From Tubiluchus corallicola (lineage: Eukaryota; Priapulida; Priapulimorpha; Priapulimorphida; Tubiluchidae): 64,000 nucleotides of DNA. The position numbers and the translations under genes are program-made. The notes beneath the pieces were generated by a model. That model saw nothing but the letters and a program-made list of their open reading frames with translations. It was not told the origin of the DNA and did not search any database. Position 1 is the stretch's first letter, and each line of letters begins with the position of its first letter. Shown piece by piece: positions 28,501 to 36,958 of the stretch. The stretch covers positions 806,001-870,000 of the forward strand of contig JAQGDQ010000036.1 in NCBI GenBank assembly GCA_030141605.1, in the 5' to 3' direction.

Positions 28501-31185
28501 AAATGTGAGTGCCTTAATAATGGTACATGTCATCTAAACTCAGATGGCATTCCAATATGCAAATGTCTGCCAGGCTACCAAGGAAATCGCTGTCAGAACA
28601 TAGCACAACCTATTGTGGCACCAGGATCCGAGACTGGTGGAAGCTCTAAGGGTTGTAAGTATATCTTTGAGCTGTTAAAAAATAAACTGGTTTTTGTTGA
28701 TCTATTTGAGTTTTTAATAAACTTTATTTTATTTTGAAATGGTTTGTGAACAACAGCATTAATCTTCAGTTAATTAATATCTCATTTTTCTTAATTTTGT
28801 ATTTTTTCATTCTAGCTCTTGCTGCTGCTATAATTGTGCCGATTGTCATTCTGATAATAGTCTTAGCTGGTTTAGTCGTATTCCTGTACTTAAAACGTCA
28901 CCGACTTGGGCTAGAGTATGTATGATGTTTTGTGAAATATTATTTCACTTTTCACTTTTGATGATGTATTAGTAATTATGATACAGCAGTACGTAAAATT
29001 GAAAAATTTTGAATATTCACACATACGCACACATACACACATGAAGAGAAAGGTTACCCTTCACAATAATTAACCTAAATGCTAATTGGATGAATAAACA
29101 ATGAAGCTGTAGAAATTGTAGCAAAGTATGTCTGAGATCTTATCCTAAAAGTACATTATCAACTAGAGCCACTTATGTGATACTAGTGATATGTCACTAT
29201 ACACATGTGCACATGAAAAAAAATCAGTCCATTCACTGATCCTAGATCTTATGTATTTCAGCATTGAAATGAATTAATAAATACTAATAATAAATAAGTT
29301 AAAAAACTGGTTTCTTTGTATCGTTAATAAATTCATATTATGTATTTGCACATGCGTTTGTTTTGCTTATGTTTAATAATTCAATTTTCATTTTACTTGA
29401 ACAGTAGCACTAGTGTATCATTCCGAAGTGGAACTAACATGGTGCAGTATGATGGCTCTGATGTTCCATATGGAGCACAGGTAAGAATTTATTATTTGCA
29501 TTGTTATCTATATTGTTATAAACTTTAAAATCTAAAACAGTGGTCTTAATTTAAACATGTTATATAAATATGAAAGTTCATTTTCATTGTTAGCTTAGCA
29601 AGATCCTTATGGAGAATTGTGGAAAAAAGCATTATGTAGTTATCCTTAACAGTTCACTGCCTATATGATGAGAATTTCTCATCATAAAATCTATTCTGAC
29701 TGGCCTGTATGAGGAGACTGTACTGTCATGTTTAATCTGCAAATAACTGACACATTTGCCAGGTGTGCCTCACGAATCAGTCTACTGAAAATAAATGGTG
29801 ATGCAGTCCTCTGTTGACCAGAAAGTATTAATGTAATAGCCACAAAATGCCTATACCTAAAAGACTGGGCAAAACTTGTAGAAAAGCTTGCTATTATTAC
29901 TGATTGTGCTATGTTGTGACTTTTGTGTTGATTCCTATGTTTTGTAGCTACTTTGAATTATACCACACAAATTAAACTATTTCTGAAATGATGTAATGAA
30001 GGTGGTGTTGATGAAAATGGTGGTACTCGTAAAGGTGGTGGTGGACAGTAGCTGCCATGTCTGCTGTGGAAATTATGGGGACATCAACAGCTATGGTGAT
30101 AGCAATAATAGTTTTGGCAGTAAAACTAATGTTGACATAGCAAAAGTTACAGTAATCTGTAGCCTGTAGTAGTATCTGGAGCAGCAACAAACGTTTCCAT
30201 TTCTTAAAATATTCCTCGGGGCCAGCTACAATACAAATTGCGAGGCAGTGAAGCGGTGATGTACTGCTATTTTTGACCACCAATTTGATTTGTTTTGTGT
30301 ACAAAATATGTTGATTTTCTGCTTAACCATTATTAGTATGTGATAAAGGTATTTAATGATGAGCTAGTGCTTACTGTGGCTGATTTGTAAATTTCATTGA
30401 TATGATTGATTTAGCAGGATTTAAATGGTAGCTTTGATGGTGATACTGGAAAAGGAACAGACTTCAGCAATCCAGTTTACGATAACGTGAATCTTGAAGT
30501 AATGAGTTCAGAAGTTAAAGGATTACCACCTGTAATGGCTAGTGATTACGATACAGTAGAAATACAACCATCTAGTGAAGCAGTACAAACATCAAATGGA
30601 AAAGTTGTAAGTACAGTCTTACTAACTAATTCTTCAAGTAAAACTTCTTGTTCTATATGAGTAATTGTTCAACTATTTTGGTAAGAATTTTGCCCTAAAT
30701 TTGAAACAGTTATGTTTTTTCCAGCAGTATCCACTTTGTGATAGAAATATAACACCACAATTTATGTTTTAATTGGAAAAGATTAATTCCCAAAAATTAC
30801 CCAATAGGTTGGAGTGCCACAATGAATTTTACTGAACTGAACTGACAAAAAGCAAATTACAGTTAGGTTAAGAGCATGATTAACTTTCATAATGTTGGTC
30901 CGGGTGAAATTTATTGAAAATGACAATCTTAAATTCTAGTTCAGTATAATGTTAACAAATTAACACCTTAGTTTTAACTTGGCTTGCCAAACATTTTGCT
31001 GGCATATACCTTTTTCTTGAGATTAGCGTTTTTCTTTCCTATTATAATACATCATTGCAATTGAATTACAGATACAACCAGGTGATATAAAAGTGATGGT
31101 TAGGCAGACAGCGCTAGATCCTTCTCCATTTGATACTGAAAAAGACACGGCAAACTTAGTGGAGGAAGATGCGAGCATGGTGTAA
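1102..31185 (+). CDS. LRP2: Megalin / LRP2 orthologue, C-terminal half, 38 exons (5' end outside window)
   Basis: Giant single-pass endocytic receptor that takes up many extracellular ligands, usually at apical epithelial surfaces. Exons joined by GT-AG sites with matching phases: 1102-1177, 1347-1518, 1682-1813, 2233-2540, 2996-3227, 3456-3674, 3903-4160, 4279-4401, 4738-4814, 5347-5530, 6125-6262, 6552-6743, 12809-13004, 13953-14047, 14251-14408, 14843-14984, 15716-15855, 16110-16218, 17027-17143, 17724-17846, 19381-19503, 19841-20092, 21429-21594, 22794-22929, 23057-23135, 23981-24146, 24484-24569, 24736-25002, 25497-25791, 25887-26015, 26205-26425, 27626-27748, 28120-28299, 28466-28654, 28816-28915, 29405-29480, 30418-30606, 31072-31185. 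They total 6082 nt and 2026 residues with no internal stop; human megalin has about 4650. The order of 10 LA repeats, propeller, 11 LA repeats, propeller and TM fits LRP1 or LRP2. The C-terminal [13 protein letters not shown] block is megalin-like and decides for LRP2. The first base completes a codon from an exon upstream of the window. Splice sites are predicted by eye. Confidence 0.93.
1682..1813 (+). CDS. LRP2: LRP2 exon 3: EGF-like module
   Basis: A single exon encodes one EGF-like module beginning ACSKNNGGC and ending GKMCV, with six cysteines. The NNGGC signature is typical of the EGF that closes a YWTD propeller in LDL-receptor relatives. Both ends are phase 1, so the module is a symmetric exon. 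Confidence 0.9.
2233..5403 (+). CDS. LRP2: LRP2 ligand-binding cluster of 10 LA repeats (cluster III equivalent)
   Basis: Exons 4-10 encode ten LDL-receptor class A repeats, residues about 127-550 of the visible protein. Each has six cysteines and the acidic DxxDCxDxSDE calcium cage, for example [12 protein letters not shown] and [12 protein letters not shown]. Repeats begin CTEEQF, CKPDQF, CGEGEL, CPRGQI, CPANEN, CFGNLF, CPTDSF, CRDTEF, CTEDEF and CPPGPT. Ten repeats at this place match the third cluster of megalin and LRP1. Several repeats are split by introns, and most introns are phase 1. The repeat beginning CPTDSF carries a short extra loop with charged residues before its CIP motif. 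Confidence 0.92.
5404..6262 (+). CDS. LRP2: LRP2 EGF pair following LA cluster III
   Basis: The second half of exon 10 encodes an EGF module starting [16 protein letters not shown]. Exon 11 encodes a calcium-binding-type EGF starting [12 protein letters not shown], with a NTPGSYNC core. This EGF pair before a propeller is the standard LDL-receptor-family arrangement. The 594-bp intron between them (5531-6124) shows no recognised feature. Confidence 0.9.
6552..14984 (+). CDS. LRP2: LRP2 YWTD beta-propeller between the two LA clusters
   Basis: Exons 12-16 (6552-6743, 12809-13004, 13953-14047, 14251-14408, 14843-14984) encode the propeller. Blade motifs in order are IYYSDV, MYWLDR, VYWTDW, LFWTDA and IYWTDW. 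The typical blade link [11 protein letters not shown] is formed across the exon 14/15 junction. Phases match at every junction even though exon 12 and exon 13 are separated by a 6.1-kb transposon-filled intron. Confidence 0.9.
6962..7005. repeat. CTCAT/TCTCA pentanucleotide-type repeat
   Basis: Short imperfect run of CTCAT units in the large LRP2 intron; simple-sequence DNA. Confidence 0.75.
7280..8327 (+). mobile_element. pogo/Tigger-like DNA transposon, decayed (copy 1)
   Basis: The 1048-bp element starts CAGTAGGCGCTGCTTAATAG and ends with its imperfect inverse; the reverse complement of the right end reads CAGTAGGTGCAGCTTAAGAG. It is flanked by TA on both sides (7278-7279, 8328-8329), as expected for Tc1/mariner/pogo insertions. 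Inside, 7782-7922 encodes 46 residues including [15 protein letters not shown] and [13 protein letters not shown]. This resembles the CENP-B-type N-terminal helix-turn-helix of pogo/Tigger transposases and ends at an in-frame stop. No catalytic DDE/DDD region is visible, so it is non-autonomous now. A minus-strand stretch (7460-7744) is also shared with the other copies. Confidence 0.8.
7782..7922 (+). pseudogene. Transposase N-terminal CENP-B-type helix-turn-helix remnant
   Basis: An open stretch of 46 codons starting ATG. The residues [13 protein letters not shown], followed by [12 protein letters not shown] and NTLGRILKK, follow the pattern of CENP-B/Tigger N-terminal DNA-binding domains. 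It is cut by TGA. The following sequence in the same frame ([11 protein letters not shown]) still looks transposase-like before more stops. Domain assignment is by pattern only. Confidence 0.6.
8695..9590. mobile_element. Inverted pair of Penelope-like (GIY-YIG) retroelement fragments
   Basis: Two arms of about 390 bp, 8695-9092 and 9212-9590, are imperfect reverse complements around a spacer of about 120 bp. Read on the plus strand, the right arm encodes [18 protein letters not shown] (from 9248). Read on the minus strand, the left arm encodes [20 protein letters not shown]. The C-x2-C-x3-Y-x-G-x-T-(GR) pattern is that of GIY-YIG endonuclease domains from Penelope-like elements. Both fragments contain stops and no reverse transcriptase part, so they are dead remnants. 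Confidence 0.6.
10530..12030. repeat. Degenerate inverted and direct repeat cluster (possible foldback/MITE-derived)
   Basis: The segment 10530-10665 is an imperfect reverse complement of 11895-12025, sharing for example CTATGCTGAATC, AAAATGATGCAAGAAA and a CTAAAAGTxGG block. Between the arms lie direct repeats: about 11165-11330 and 11400-11560 share AAxCCTATATTTA, ATCxTATCTxxCxTTA and the GGCxGCCATAxTGGA-type block. A further related piece lies at 11660-11720. There are no coding signs. It is an old repeat family whose class I cannot name. Confidence 0.5.
13005..13952 (+). other. LRP2 intron, no recognised content
   Basis: AT-rich 948-bp intron between propeller exons 13 and 14; opens with GTAACT and closes with TTTTTAG. 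I see no repeat or coding segment. Confidence 0.7.
14992..15563. mobile_element. TA-flanked MITE with CCGTATATACTCGC-type inverted ends
   Basis: The 572-bp element begins CCGTATATACTCGCATATAA and ends with the imperfect inverse; the right-end reverse complement starts CCGTATATGCTGGCATATAA. TA dinucleotides flank both sides (14990-14991, 15564-15565), implying a Tc1/mariner-superfamily-type insertion. Subterminal copies of TATAAGCCGAC occur near the left end, and a related TATAAGTCGAC near the right end. No transposase is visible. It begins only 7 bp after the end of LRP2 exon 16, so its target-site TA forms part of the extended 5' splice site. Confidence 0.75.
15716..15846 (+). CDS. LRP2: LRP2 exon 17: EGF after the propeller
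   Basis: Encodes [16 protein letters not shown], a YKCTCP core and DDKKTC: the EGF that closes the YWTD propeller. The exon then continues into the first cysteine of the next LA cluster (NCT) and ends at 15855 in phase 0. Confidence 0.9.
15847..24569 (+). CDS. LRP2: LRP2 ligand-binding cluster of 11 LA repeats (cluster IV equivalent)
   Basis: The end of exon 17 through exon 27 encode eleven class A repeats. They begin CTTGQF, CKPGQF, CEPWQF, CDADEF, CPAGWL, CDNEGDF, CSESEF, CANDQLF, CPTEQF, CPLETKF and CTIDEF. All carry the acidic calcium-cage signature, such as [12 protein letters not shown] and [12 protein letters not shown]. Eleven repeats at this place match the fourth cluster of megalin/LRP1. 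Exons 19, 20 and 21 each encode exactly one repeat bounded by phase-1 introns. Repeats 8, 9 and 11 are split by introns at CRR/SGHC, DNT/LC and EFR/CANG. Confidence 0.92.
17847..19380 (+). other. LRP2 intron, no recognised content
   Basis: A 1534-bp intron between two single-LA exons; donor GTGAGT, acceptor TATGCTTCAG. AT-rich, with a purine-rich run near 18170-18260. No transposon ends or coding similarity were recognised. Confidence 0.65.
20636..21368. mobile_element. pogo/Tigger-like DNA transposon, internally deleted (copy 2)
   Basis: The 733-bp relative of the 7280-8327 element lies in the intron between LRP2 exons 22 and 23. It starts CAGTAGTCGCCATTTAATAG. Its right end, reverse-complemented, starts CAGTAGTCACCGCTTAATAG. 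TA flanks both sides. It shares the blocks around GGAAGCTAAACATTTA and GTGATTTAGAAAAGTATACT with copy 1 but lacks most of the CENP-B-like segment. Confidence 0.78.
21595..22793 (+). other. LRP2 intron with a possible tRNA-derived SINE head
   Basis: A 1199-bp intron splitting LA repeat 8 of the second cluster. Near its start, 21618-21640 contains TAGCTCAGTCGG, a match to the tRNA/pol III A-box consensus. No B-box was found at the expected spacing, so any SINE is truncated. The rest shows nothing recognisable. Confidence 0.45.
23136..23980 (+). other. LRP2 intron, no recognised content
   Basis: An 845-bp intron with donor GTACGT and a pyrimidine-rich acceptor ending TTTTTTTAAG. It contains a 149-codon chance open stretch with no family pattern, which I do not call. 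Confidence 0.6.
24736..25002 (+). CDS. LRP2: LRP2 exon 28: EGF pair after the 11-LA cluster
   Basis: One exon encodes two EGF modules. The first has a GGCQGIC...CACKPGY core. The second is calcium-binding type, starting [16 protein letters not shown] with [13 protein letters not shown]. Phase 1 at both ends. Confidence 0.92.
25497..27748 (+). CDS. LRP2: LRP2 last YWTD beta-propeller
   Basis: Exons 29-32 (25497-25791, 25887-26015, 26205-26425, 27626-27748) encode the membrane-proximal propeller. Blade motifs in order are [26 protein letters not shown] and WIYWVS. The conserved [12 protein letters not shown] and [10 protein letters not shown] links are present. The 1200-bp intron 26426-27625 holds two short direct duplications (see 26551-26874) and nothing else recognised. 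Confidence 0.92.
26551..26874. repeat. Two short direct duplications in an LRP2 intron
   Basis: AGGAAATGTGTGAAATGTCT occurs near 26552 and again near 26588. GTCTTGGCxCTxTTGCCATTTTT, followed by TCTTCTCTTTTG, occurs near 26792 and again near 26839. Both look like local tandem slippage products. Confidence 0.6.
28120..28654 (+). CDS. LRP2: LRP2 exons 33-34: two juxtamembrane EGF modules
   Basis: Exon 33 (28120-28299) encodes the end of the propeller and an EGF with [10 protein letters not shown] and YSCACPQ. Exon 34 (28466-28654) encodes [15 protein letters not shown] with a [12 protein letters not shown] end, a classical EGF. A short stalk rich in Pro, Ser and Gly follows. For exon 33 two phase-compatible donors exist, at 28297 (GTGGTA) and 28300 (GTAAGT). 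I chose the stronger GTAAGT, so the exon ends at 28299. Confidence 0.88.
28816..28915 (+). CDS. LRP2: LRP2 exon 35: transmembrane helix and stop-transfer
   Basis: Encodes [18 protein letters not shown] followed by LVVFLYL and the basic KRHR stop-transfer sequence, about 25 hydrophobic residues. Its position before the tail fits a type I membrane receptor. The donor is GTATGT at 28916; the next exon then continues in frame as DSTSVSF. Confidence 0.9.
29405..31185 (+). CDS. LRP2: LRP2 exons 36-38: cytoplasmic tail with NPVY and PDZ-type C-terminus
   Basis: Exon 36 (29405-29480), exon 37 (30418-30606, or 30415 by the alternative acceptor) and exon 38 (31072-31185, TAA) encode about 130 tail residues. 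DFSNPVYDN contains the single NPxY motif, which binds PTB-domain endocytic adaptors such as Dab2 in this family. YDTV and YDNV also fit YxxPhi. The final exon encodes [13 protein letters not shown], close to the megalin C-terminal block, and ends ASMV, fitting a class I PDZ ligand (S-x-V). The tail is shorter in NPxY content than vertebrate megalin. Confidence 0.9.
29481..30414 (+). other. LRP2 intron with a possible TTAA-associated palindromic repeat
   Basis: A 934-bp intron. Near 29648, TTAACAGTTCACTGCC is followed by TATATGATGAGAATTTCTCATCAT, which contains a perfect short palindrome. The start is reminiscent of piggyBac-type ends but no matching second end was found. A GGTGGT/GATG-rich stretch follows near 29998-30110. 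Confidence 0.35.
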
Positions 31186-32820
31186 CAGCGTGCATTGTTA
31201 TGTACATTACTTGTATTTGTTGAACAAGGTTATTGCAGTTTCTCGATGATTACAAACTGCAAATAGTGATCATTTGGACTTGCACACATAAAATGACAAA
31301 GCTATTTTATTTTCAACAGTTAGGCAGCTTATAATTTTCATAAACGTTGTGATAGTAGCTTGTAGTCTACAAAAATGTATATCGTGTAAGAAAGGTGTGT
31401 AAAGCAAGTCTTACAGTACTATGCAGACAGCTGAGAACAGCAGTTTTATTTTTCTGGTACTTCATAATCTCTTAGAACATGCCAGCTAAAAGACAAAAAT
31501 ATTACTATTAAAGTTTTTTATAATCGTACTTTGAAAATACAACCAATTCTTATATTTAGAATAGAATGCATGGGATTATCATTTTTCATTTGCTGCATTT
31601 AATTGTGTGGGGTTAGTTTGCTAGAGTTTGTATAATATAGCTATCAAGTCACAAGAAGTTTCTCCCATTACGGTTGTATATTAACGGCAGTTTTTTATGC
31701 TGGCCAAAATAGGACTTTCACTTGGAATCTCATATTTGCACATGCATAATTTTTCTTCATTCTAAAATCATTATATAGTCTCTATCAGTCCATATTTTCA
31801 CATCAGATTTTTCTCATATGCACCTGTATTAACATTTCTCACTTTATCAATGTGATATTGGTTTGTGTTTTTTACTTGCTATGCCTGCCTCAAATTTTTT
31901 TGTCCTATCCTAACTTATGCATCCTTTCTATTTTGAGATATTTTTCTACTGAATTTTACAATCAAAATAAAGACTTTTGTCTGAAAAGATATTTCTACTT
32001 AATGTATAAGCAGACAATGCTAAGAAATAAATAACTTGTTTTGTGTTTATCTTATATTTTGCCATTCGCGGTGCTATTTCTACCACGAATGAAATTCCTT
32101 GGCATGCTGTATGCGAAATCTGGTTAATAAACCCATTTTAATTGTGCCGGGTAATGATGGTGAAACATCCTACCATAGCTAGTGTCGGACTGTTGCCATG
32201 TTTCACATTTAATAGAAAAGGCACATTTGTAATATAGTAAAAATGAACATATGAATTAATTTTACCCATATTTTTACCAGTTTTTCACATCTACTGTAGT
32301 TTTGCATACACTGATGCAGTTTGTATATAATGGGATATCATGTCGCATTTTTACATACATGTAGATTTTAACAGTTTTATGGCAATAATATGTGCATCAG
32401 TACCAATTCTTGTTGTGCTCAGATAATCCTGCAGTTCTGTAAATTTAGTCGCCATTTGCGACTGTTCAGCTGCCAATTTTATTTTGTTGAGTATTACCTG
32501 GTCGCGCATTTCACGCTGTATGGTTTTCAAATTACTATTTGAAATTGTTGAATCCTGTTTCTAGATTACCATGGTAGACTGTTTTTGTAAAGAGTTATTG
32601 TAAATAATTAAATTTGTTCCGATCACTGATAGATTAGTACAATTTTTAGAGCTATTTTTGTTAATATAACCTGTAAATCAGCTTAACAATTCTTCAGTTG
32701 CAAACTACTTAAATTAGCCAACCTTGTTTAACACTGGTTTCGAGGGTATTGTACCAGATATTATTGTAGCACATTGTACATGTTTTTGTAATAATAAACT
32801 TTTATTTCTGTTGATTATTG
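31186..32820 (+). other. LRP2: LRP2 3' untranslated region (predicted)
   Basis: AT-rich sequence without coding signs between the stop and the last strong poly(A) signal. Earlier AATAAA hexamers (for example 32026-32031) could give shorter forms. The exact end is inferred. Confidence 0.6.
32793..32798 (+). terminator. Poly(A) signal AATAAA, probable LRP2 3' end
   Basis: AATAAA followed within 30 bp by a T/GT-rich tract, a usual cleavage and polyadenylation context. Confidence 0.55.
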
Positions 32821-34815
32821 TTTAGGATTTTACATTTGTCCATGATTTGTTTCACATAACACTACTTCTCTTAAGCAAAGAAAATAGTAGGGCAGTTTAT
32901 TTAACTCACTCTAGTGTTTCATCTTATGGAAATGCATTTGATAATATGCTAGGTTATCTCATATCTAGTTATCAACCATCTATAAGACCCTGCTATTCCA
33001 AAGCTGAATTCCAGCTTGCAGAATACAAAATTGCATACAAAGAACAAATAACAATAATGATCAATTTTATAGAATAAATAAATGTTGCCACACACGACTT
33101 TTCCTGGTTACACACCTAGTCTTAATAAGCCAACTTAATAAAGATCGATTTTTCAAGTACCGTAACATAAGGCGTGCTGTAGCTCCTTTGACTCTCATGA
33201 TTGACACCTTGAAGATAGTGAAATTTGACACAAGGTGCTACATGCGGCTTCCAGTAAAGATTTGCAACACAGATGCTTCCAGTAAAGATTTGCCTCTCTG
33301 GCAGTAAAAAACTAGTTACTGACACAGCGACACCAGACAGAAAAGCTGCCGATCTCTCTTTTAGTACGATTATAATCCGATGTGTTCCCATTAACGTAGC
33401 TATATAAATATGCTGATATTTAGGTAAGTACTACAAATCAGTTCTGGGAAAAGTCTTATGTAACCTTCCGTTTAGGAAAGTACAAGATATAGTAGCAGAG
33501 AGGTTACTTTAATTCTCTGCATTGCGGTAACTCAGATGACTCCCCCTACACCCATCTTTGTTTTGCATCTACTAATGTTTGTAAGGCACTTGTTTCCCAC
33601 CATTCTGGTTATGTCCACTTGACGAATCTTTTACCTTGGTGCCCTTCATACCCCAAAGTTACACCATACAAAATCCTCAATTTACCCCATACCAATATAG
33701 TTACAACTGTTTTAATCCTGGATACACCCATTACCTGTGTGGGGGCTGTTTAGTCCTGTTTTGGAAGTGCCCTCAGGAGGACACCTGACCTTGGCTATCA
33801 CCTTGCCGCAAAGTTACCGATACCAAAAATTTCAAGGCTAGCTCAAAGGCTAGTTTGGGTGTAAATGGCTAAAATTGTGGACCAATGCTTCACGACAGTA
33901 TGGGCTCCAATCTTGGAAATGTTTTGAAATAACTTAATTTAACTGGATGGAATATTTAACGTTTTATTCTTTTATAAATATTATTCCTGTAACATACATG
34001 TAATATAAAAATAAAATTATTGTTACCAATGTAATTAAATGTCTAGTAAGACAAACAGTGAATATTATGTTTGTGATTATTATGTAATAACGCTGTTCAG
34101 TATATAGATATCACGAGCAGTAAATTAAAGAGTCAAGGTAATAATGCTAATAGACATTAAGAAATCGAGGAAGACAGGAATGTAAATTTTTAAATTGTGT
34201 GCAAGTAAAATAAGTAAAAGAAATTGTCTCTTCAGTGACTCGAACACAGTTCTTTTGGATTTTCGTGGCTGTGCTATGTTTAACTACTTAAAGGTCTTAG
34301 TTAAAAAGTTTTTCATGCCTACTGAGCTAACTGGACTCAAACACTGAAAAATCCTATATTCAAGATTATATATCGCATATAGCATGTTTTGCTGCAAATA
34401 ATATGTCATACAGTATGGTTAATGACAATCAGTAACAAAGTTTCAGTCATCGACTGATTAACAGAAGTAAGATACCAGACACTGCATAGTTTACACAATT
34501 CTAGTCCGATATGTACCATAAGTAACCCACATTCTCTATAATACAACTTTAATTTATCACGTTAGTTACAAAACAGGTATAAATTATGAAAATATTTACA
34601 TATTGGTTAAAACACAAATAATTAGAGTTCTATGCCTATAATACAACCACATCACTTGCAAATTTTATAAGCATCATTTCAAATGTAACTCAAGCAGGTA
34701 AGTAATTCCTGATTACAAGGTACATGAAACATGTTTGCATTATTCAAATATTACTGACTATGGTTTGCTTTTATCAGACAATTTTTCGAAGCGTAAATCG
34801 AGAATAAGGTACATC
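32821..34815. other. Convergent intergenic region between LRP2 and the ZIP gene
   Basis: About 2 kb with no gene seen. A 19-bp direct duplication starting GCTTCCAGTAAAG lies at 33247-33265 and 33275-33293. Part of this stretch may be ZIP 3' UTR, since TTTATT hexamers (AATAAA on the minus strand) also occur around 33963. Confidence 0.6.
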
Positions 34816-34821
34816 TTTATT
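34816..34821 (-). terminator. Candidate poly(A) signal of the ZIP gene
   Basis: AATAAA on the minus strand, about 35 nt after the stop codon. It would give a very short 3' UTR; more distal hexamers exist, so use is uncertain. Confidence 0.35.
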
Positions 34822-34855
34822 CTGATTGCACATATATGATCTATTTTTATGAAAG

Positions 34856-36133
34856 TCACACAGGCTCGGCTCCTCGGTAACACGAAGGACGAATTACATC
34901 ACCGTGTAACATAATCATACCACAGACTGCAGCAAATCCAAATATCAGACACAGCAATTTTAATAGTCTATCTTGGCTAGCATTCAGTTCATGAGGGAGT
35001 ATCTCGAAAAATGTCACATACAAAAATGTTCCACAAGCTATTCCCTGCAAAATCCCTGCAGCAAGAGCCGTCTTGTTCCCACTTTCAAAGTCAGACAAAC
35101 CCATGCCTATACCTATTCCTAGTGGGGACATGGCAGCGAACAGCAGATTTGAGAAAAACATTCCCCTGAAAGATAAGTCACTCTGAATAAGCTCCAGACC
35201 TAAGCTAAAGGCCAATATACATTTGTGCAAAATAAGTACAGTGAATATATCAAGGACCTTTTCAACAGTATCCTGCAACCCAACAGCTAGACCTTCAAAT
35301 GTTGAATGAATAGTAAGAGCTAACACAAGTATCATTGAGCGACTAAAAGAATGTGTTTGATCAACAGTATCATCACTATAATGACGATGATGATGGTGAC
35401 CTTGATGCTGCTCAGTATTTCTCTCTTCTTCACGTTGAACAGAACCATATAGCAAACTATGACTTTGGCGACCCCTTGGTTGGTCACTGATACCAACAAT
35501 GCTAGGTTTAATAAATTTGTGTTGACCTTTTGCAGGTAATAATGGTGAAGCTGCATCAATAGGAGGTGTTGGAGGGATAATCTCCACATTTGGTGGATTT
35601 CTTAGTGGTGTTGATGTTTGTTCAGCATCACTTTCTACTGAAATTGATTCAGTTGTAAATGGGTCAATATCCTGATAATTGTTTGGATCTTCTGTGCTGA
35701 ACAAATTCAAACTAGCATCTGAAGATCCACGAAGTAAACTGCGGCGACTATGTGTTTGGTTCTTTGCCCCATTTTGCAACATTCCCACTTCTTTGAAAGC
35801 ACATGTTATTTGTTCTATAATCAAAACAAGAAAAAATCCAAATGACATGACAAACTCAGCAACAGGAAAAGAAGAGAACCAATTCATGCTATCGAACACT
35901 TGACTAAGTTTATCTCGAACATCTGGAAATAAGTCTAGAATACAGGTTGCCATGAAAACACCTCCAGCAAAGCAACTAAGGAAGCTTACGCCACGCATTA
36001 GCCAACCACGTTTAGTTGTGTCCAGGTTCCGACGAGCAAGGGATACAAATACTAGCGGTATCATGCTAAATGCAAATGTTACCATTAACATTGTGCACAA
36101 CACGACACCTTTCAACCACTCTAGGGAAATCAT
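34856..36133 (-). CDS. ZIP-family zinc transporter (SLC39A1/2/3 type)
   Basis: A 425-residue polytopic membrane protein expected to import Zn2+ (and perhaps related metals) into the cytosol. N-terminal helices include VLCTMLMVTFAFSMIPLVF, CFAGGVFMATCILDLFPDV and a third near AEFVMSFGFFLVLIIEQ. A long cytosolic loop with a histidine-rich stretch (QGHHHHRHYSDD) follows. Next come the metal-site helices HSTFEGLAVGLQ (TM4) and HKCILAFSLGLE (TM5), then the family segments QGIACGTFLYVTFFEILPHE and AAVCGMIMLHGD. The HSxFEGLAxG and HKxxxAFSLG signatures place it in the ZIP subfamily that holds SLC39A1-3. Its length is somewhat greater than these because of the loop. An upstream in-frame ATG pair exists at 36155-36160. 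However, TTTATTTTTGTCATAG just before MISLEWLKG looks like a 3' splice site, so I start at 36133. Confidence 0.93.
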   Translation of the reverse strand: MISLEWLKGVVLCTMLMVTFAFSMIPLVFVSLARRNLDTTKRGWLMRGVSFLSCFAGGVFMATCILDLFPDVRDKLSQVFDSMNWFSSFPVAEFVMSFGFFLVLIIEQITCAFKEVGMLQNGAKNQTHSRRSLLRGSSDASLNLFSTEDPNNYQDIDPFTTESISVESDAEQTSTPLRNPPNVEIIPPTPPIDAASPLLPAKGQHKFIKPSIVGISDQPRGRQSHSLLYGSVQREEERNTEQHQGHHHHRHYSDDTVDQTHSFSRSMILVLALTIHSTFEGLAVGLQDTVEKVLDIFTVLILHKCILAFSLGLELIQSDLSFRGMFFSNLLFAAMSPLGIGIGMGLSDFESGNKTALAAGILQGIACGTFLYVTFFEILPHELNASQDRLLKLLCLIFGFAAVCGMIMLHGDVIRPSCYRGAEPV

Positions 36134-36145
36134 CCTGCCTATGAC
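36134..36145 (-). other. Probable 3' splice site just upstream of the ZIP start codon
   Basis: On the minus strand, TTTATTTTTGTCATAG is followed by GCAGG and then the ATG. A pyrimidine-rich tract ending in TAG this close to the ATG suggests a noncoding first exon further upstream and a 5' UTR junction here. Confidence 0.5.
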
Positions 36146-36958
36146 AAAAATAAACATCAATTAATACAATTAAGCAAACAGCAACAAAATTATCTATTTT
36201 TGACACATCATTAATGATGTATATTTATTATTATTTATTATTTCCTGATCTACCAAATGCAAAATCTCTGTACGATACTGTAAATGCATATATAATTGTC
36301 CAAACTCATACGAAATATTTTTTTAACTGAGATATCGAGAGGAATTCGTATTTTAGAAAACAAAAGCACAATGTTAGAAGAATTCCTACTAGTAGGGGCT
36401 TAGGAGAGGCAAAAGCAATTTATATTCCAATTGGCAACAATTCTAAGCAAGTTATAATAATGTGTACATACTTGATTAAAATAACAACAATTTTTGCAGA
36501 ATGCACAGCCTAACTCATTCTTGAGTTTCTTGCACAACACATTTTCGCTAAAAAAGATCTTGTACTGCATATCTTACATTTTTTGTCTTACTATTTCTAC
36601 TTTTTTCGGGCTTGTTAACAGAATGAAAAAAACTTTATTTCCCTAAATTTTTACTTAAACTATGCATGTACATACAACATTTATTTTACTTTCGTCTGCT
36701 AAACTAGTCAAATCCCCATGCATTGTCAGAATCCGAGTCCAAGTACACCTGTTTGTATCTATCCTCCTTGCTCAGTCAATGCGCAGTGAAAATGGCACAA
36801 GAAAAAACGGCATGGTAAAAATGACACAGAAAAAAGTAGCACAGGAAAAATGGCACAAATGGAAAAGTAAGTAAAAATGGCACATGTATTGCTTTGATAC
36901 AAACTATTTCAATAATAATAAAATAATTAATACAATTATGGTGCAACATGTAATATAC

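Noticed and set aside
34856-36160. Longer ZIP start at 36160 (MMFIFVIGR...)
   Set aside because: Those nine codons coincide with a pyrimidine tract and TAG typical of a 3' splice site. The family N-terminus is better matched by starting at MISLEW.
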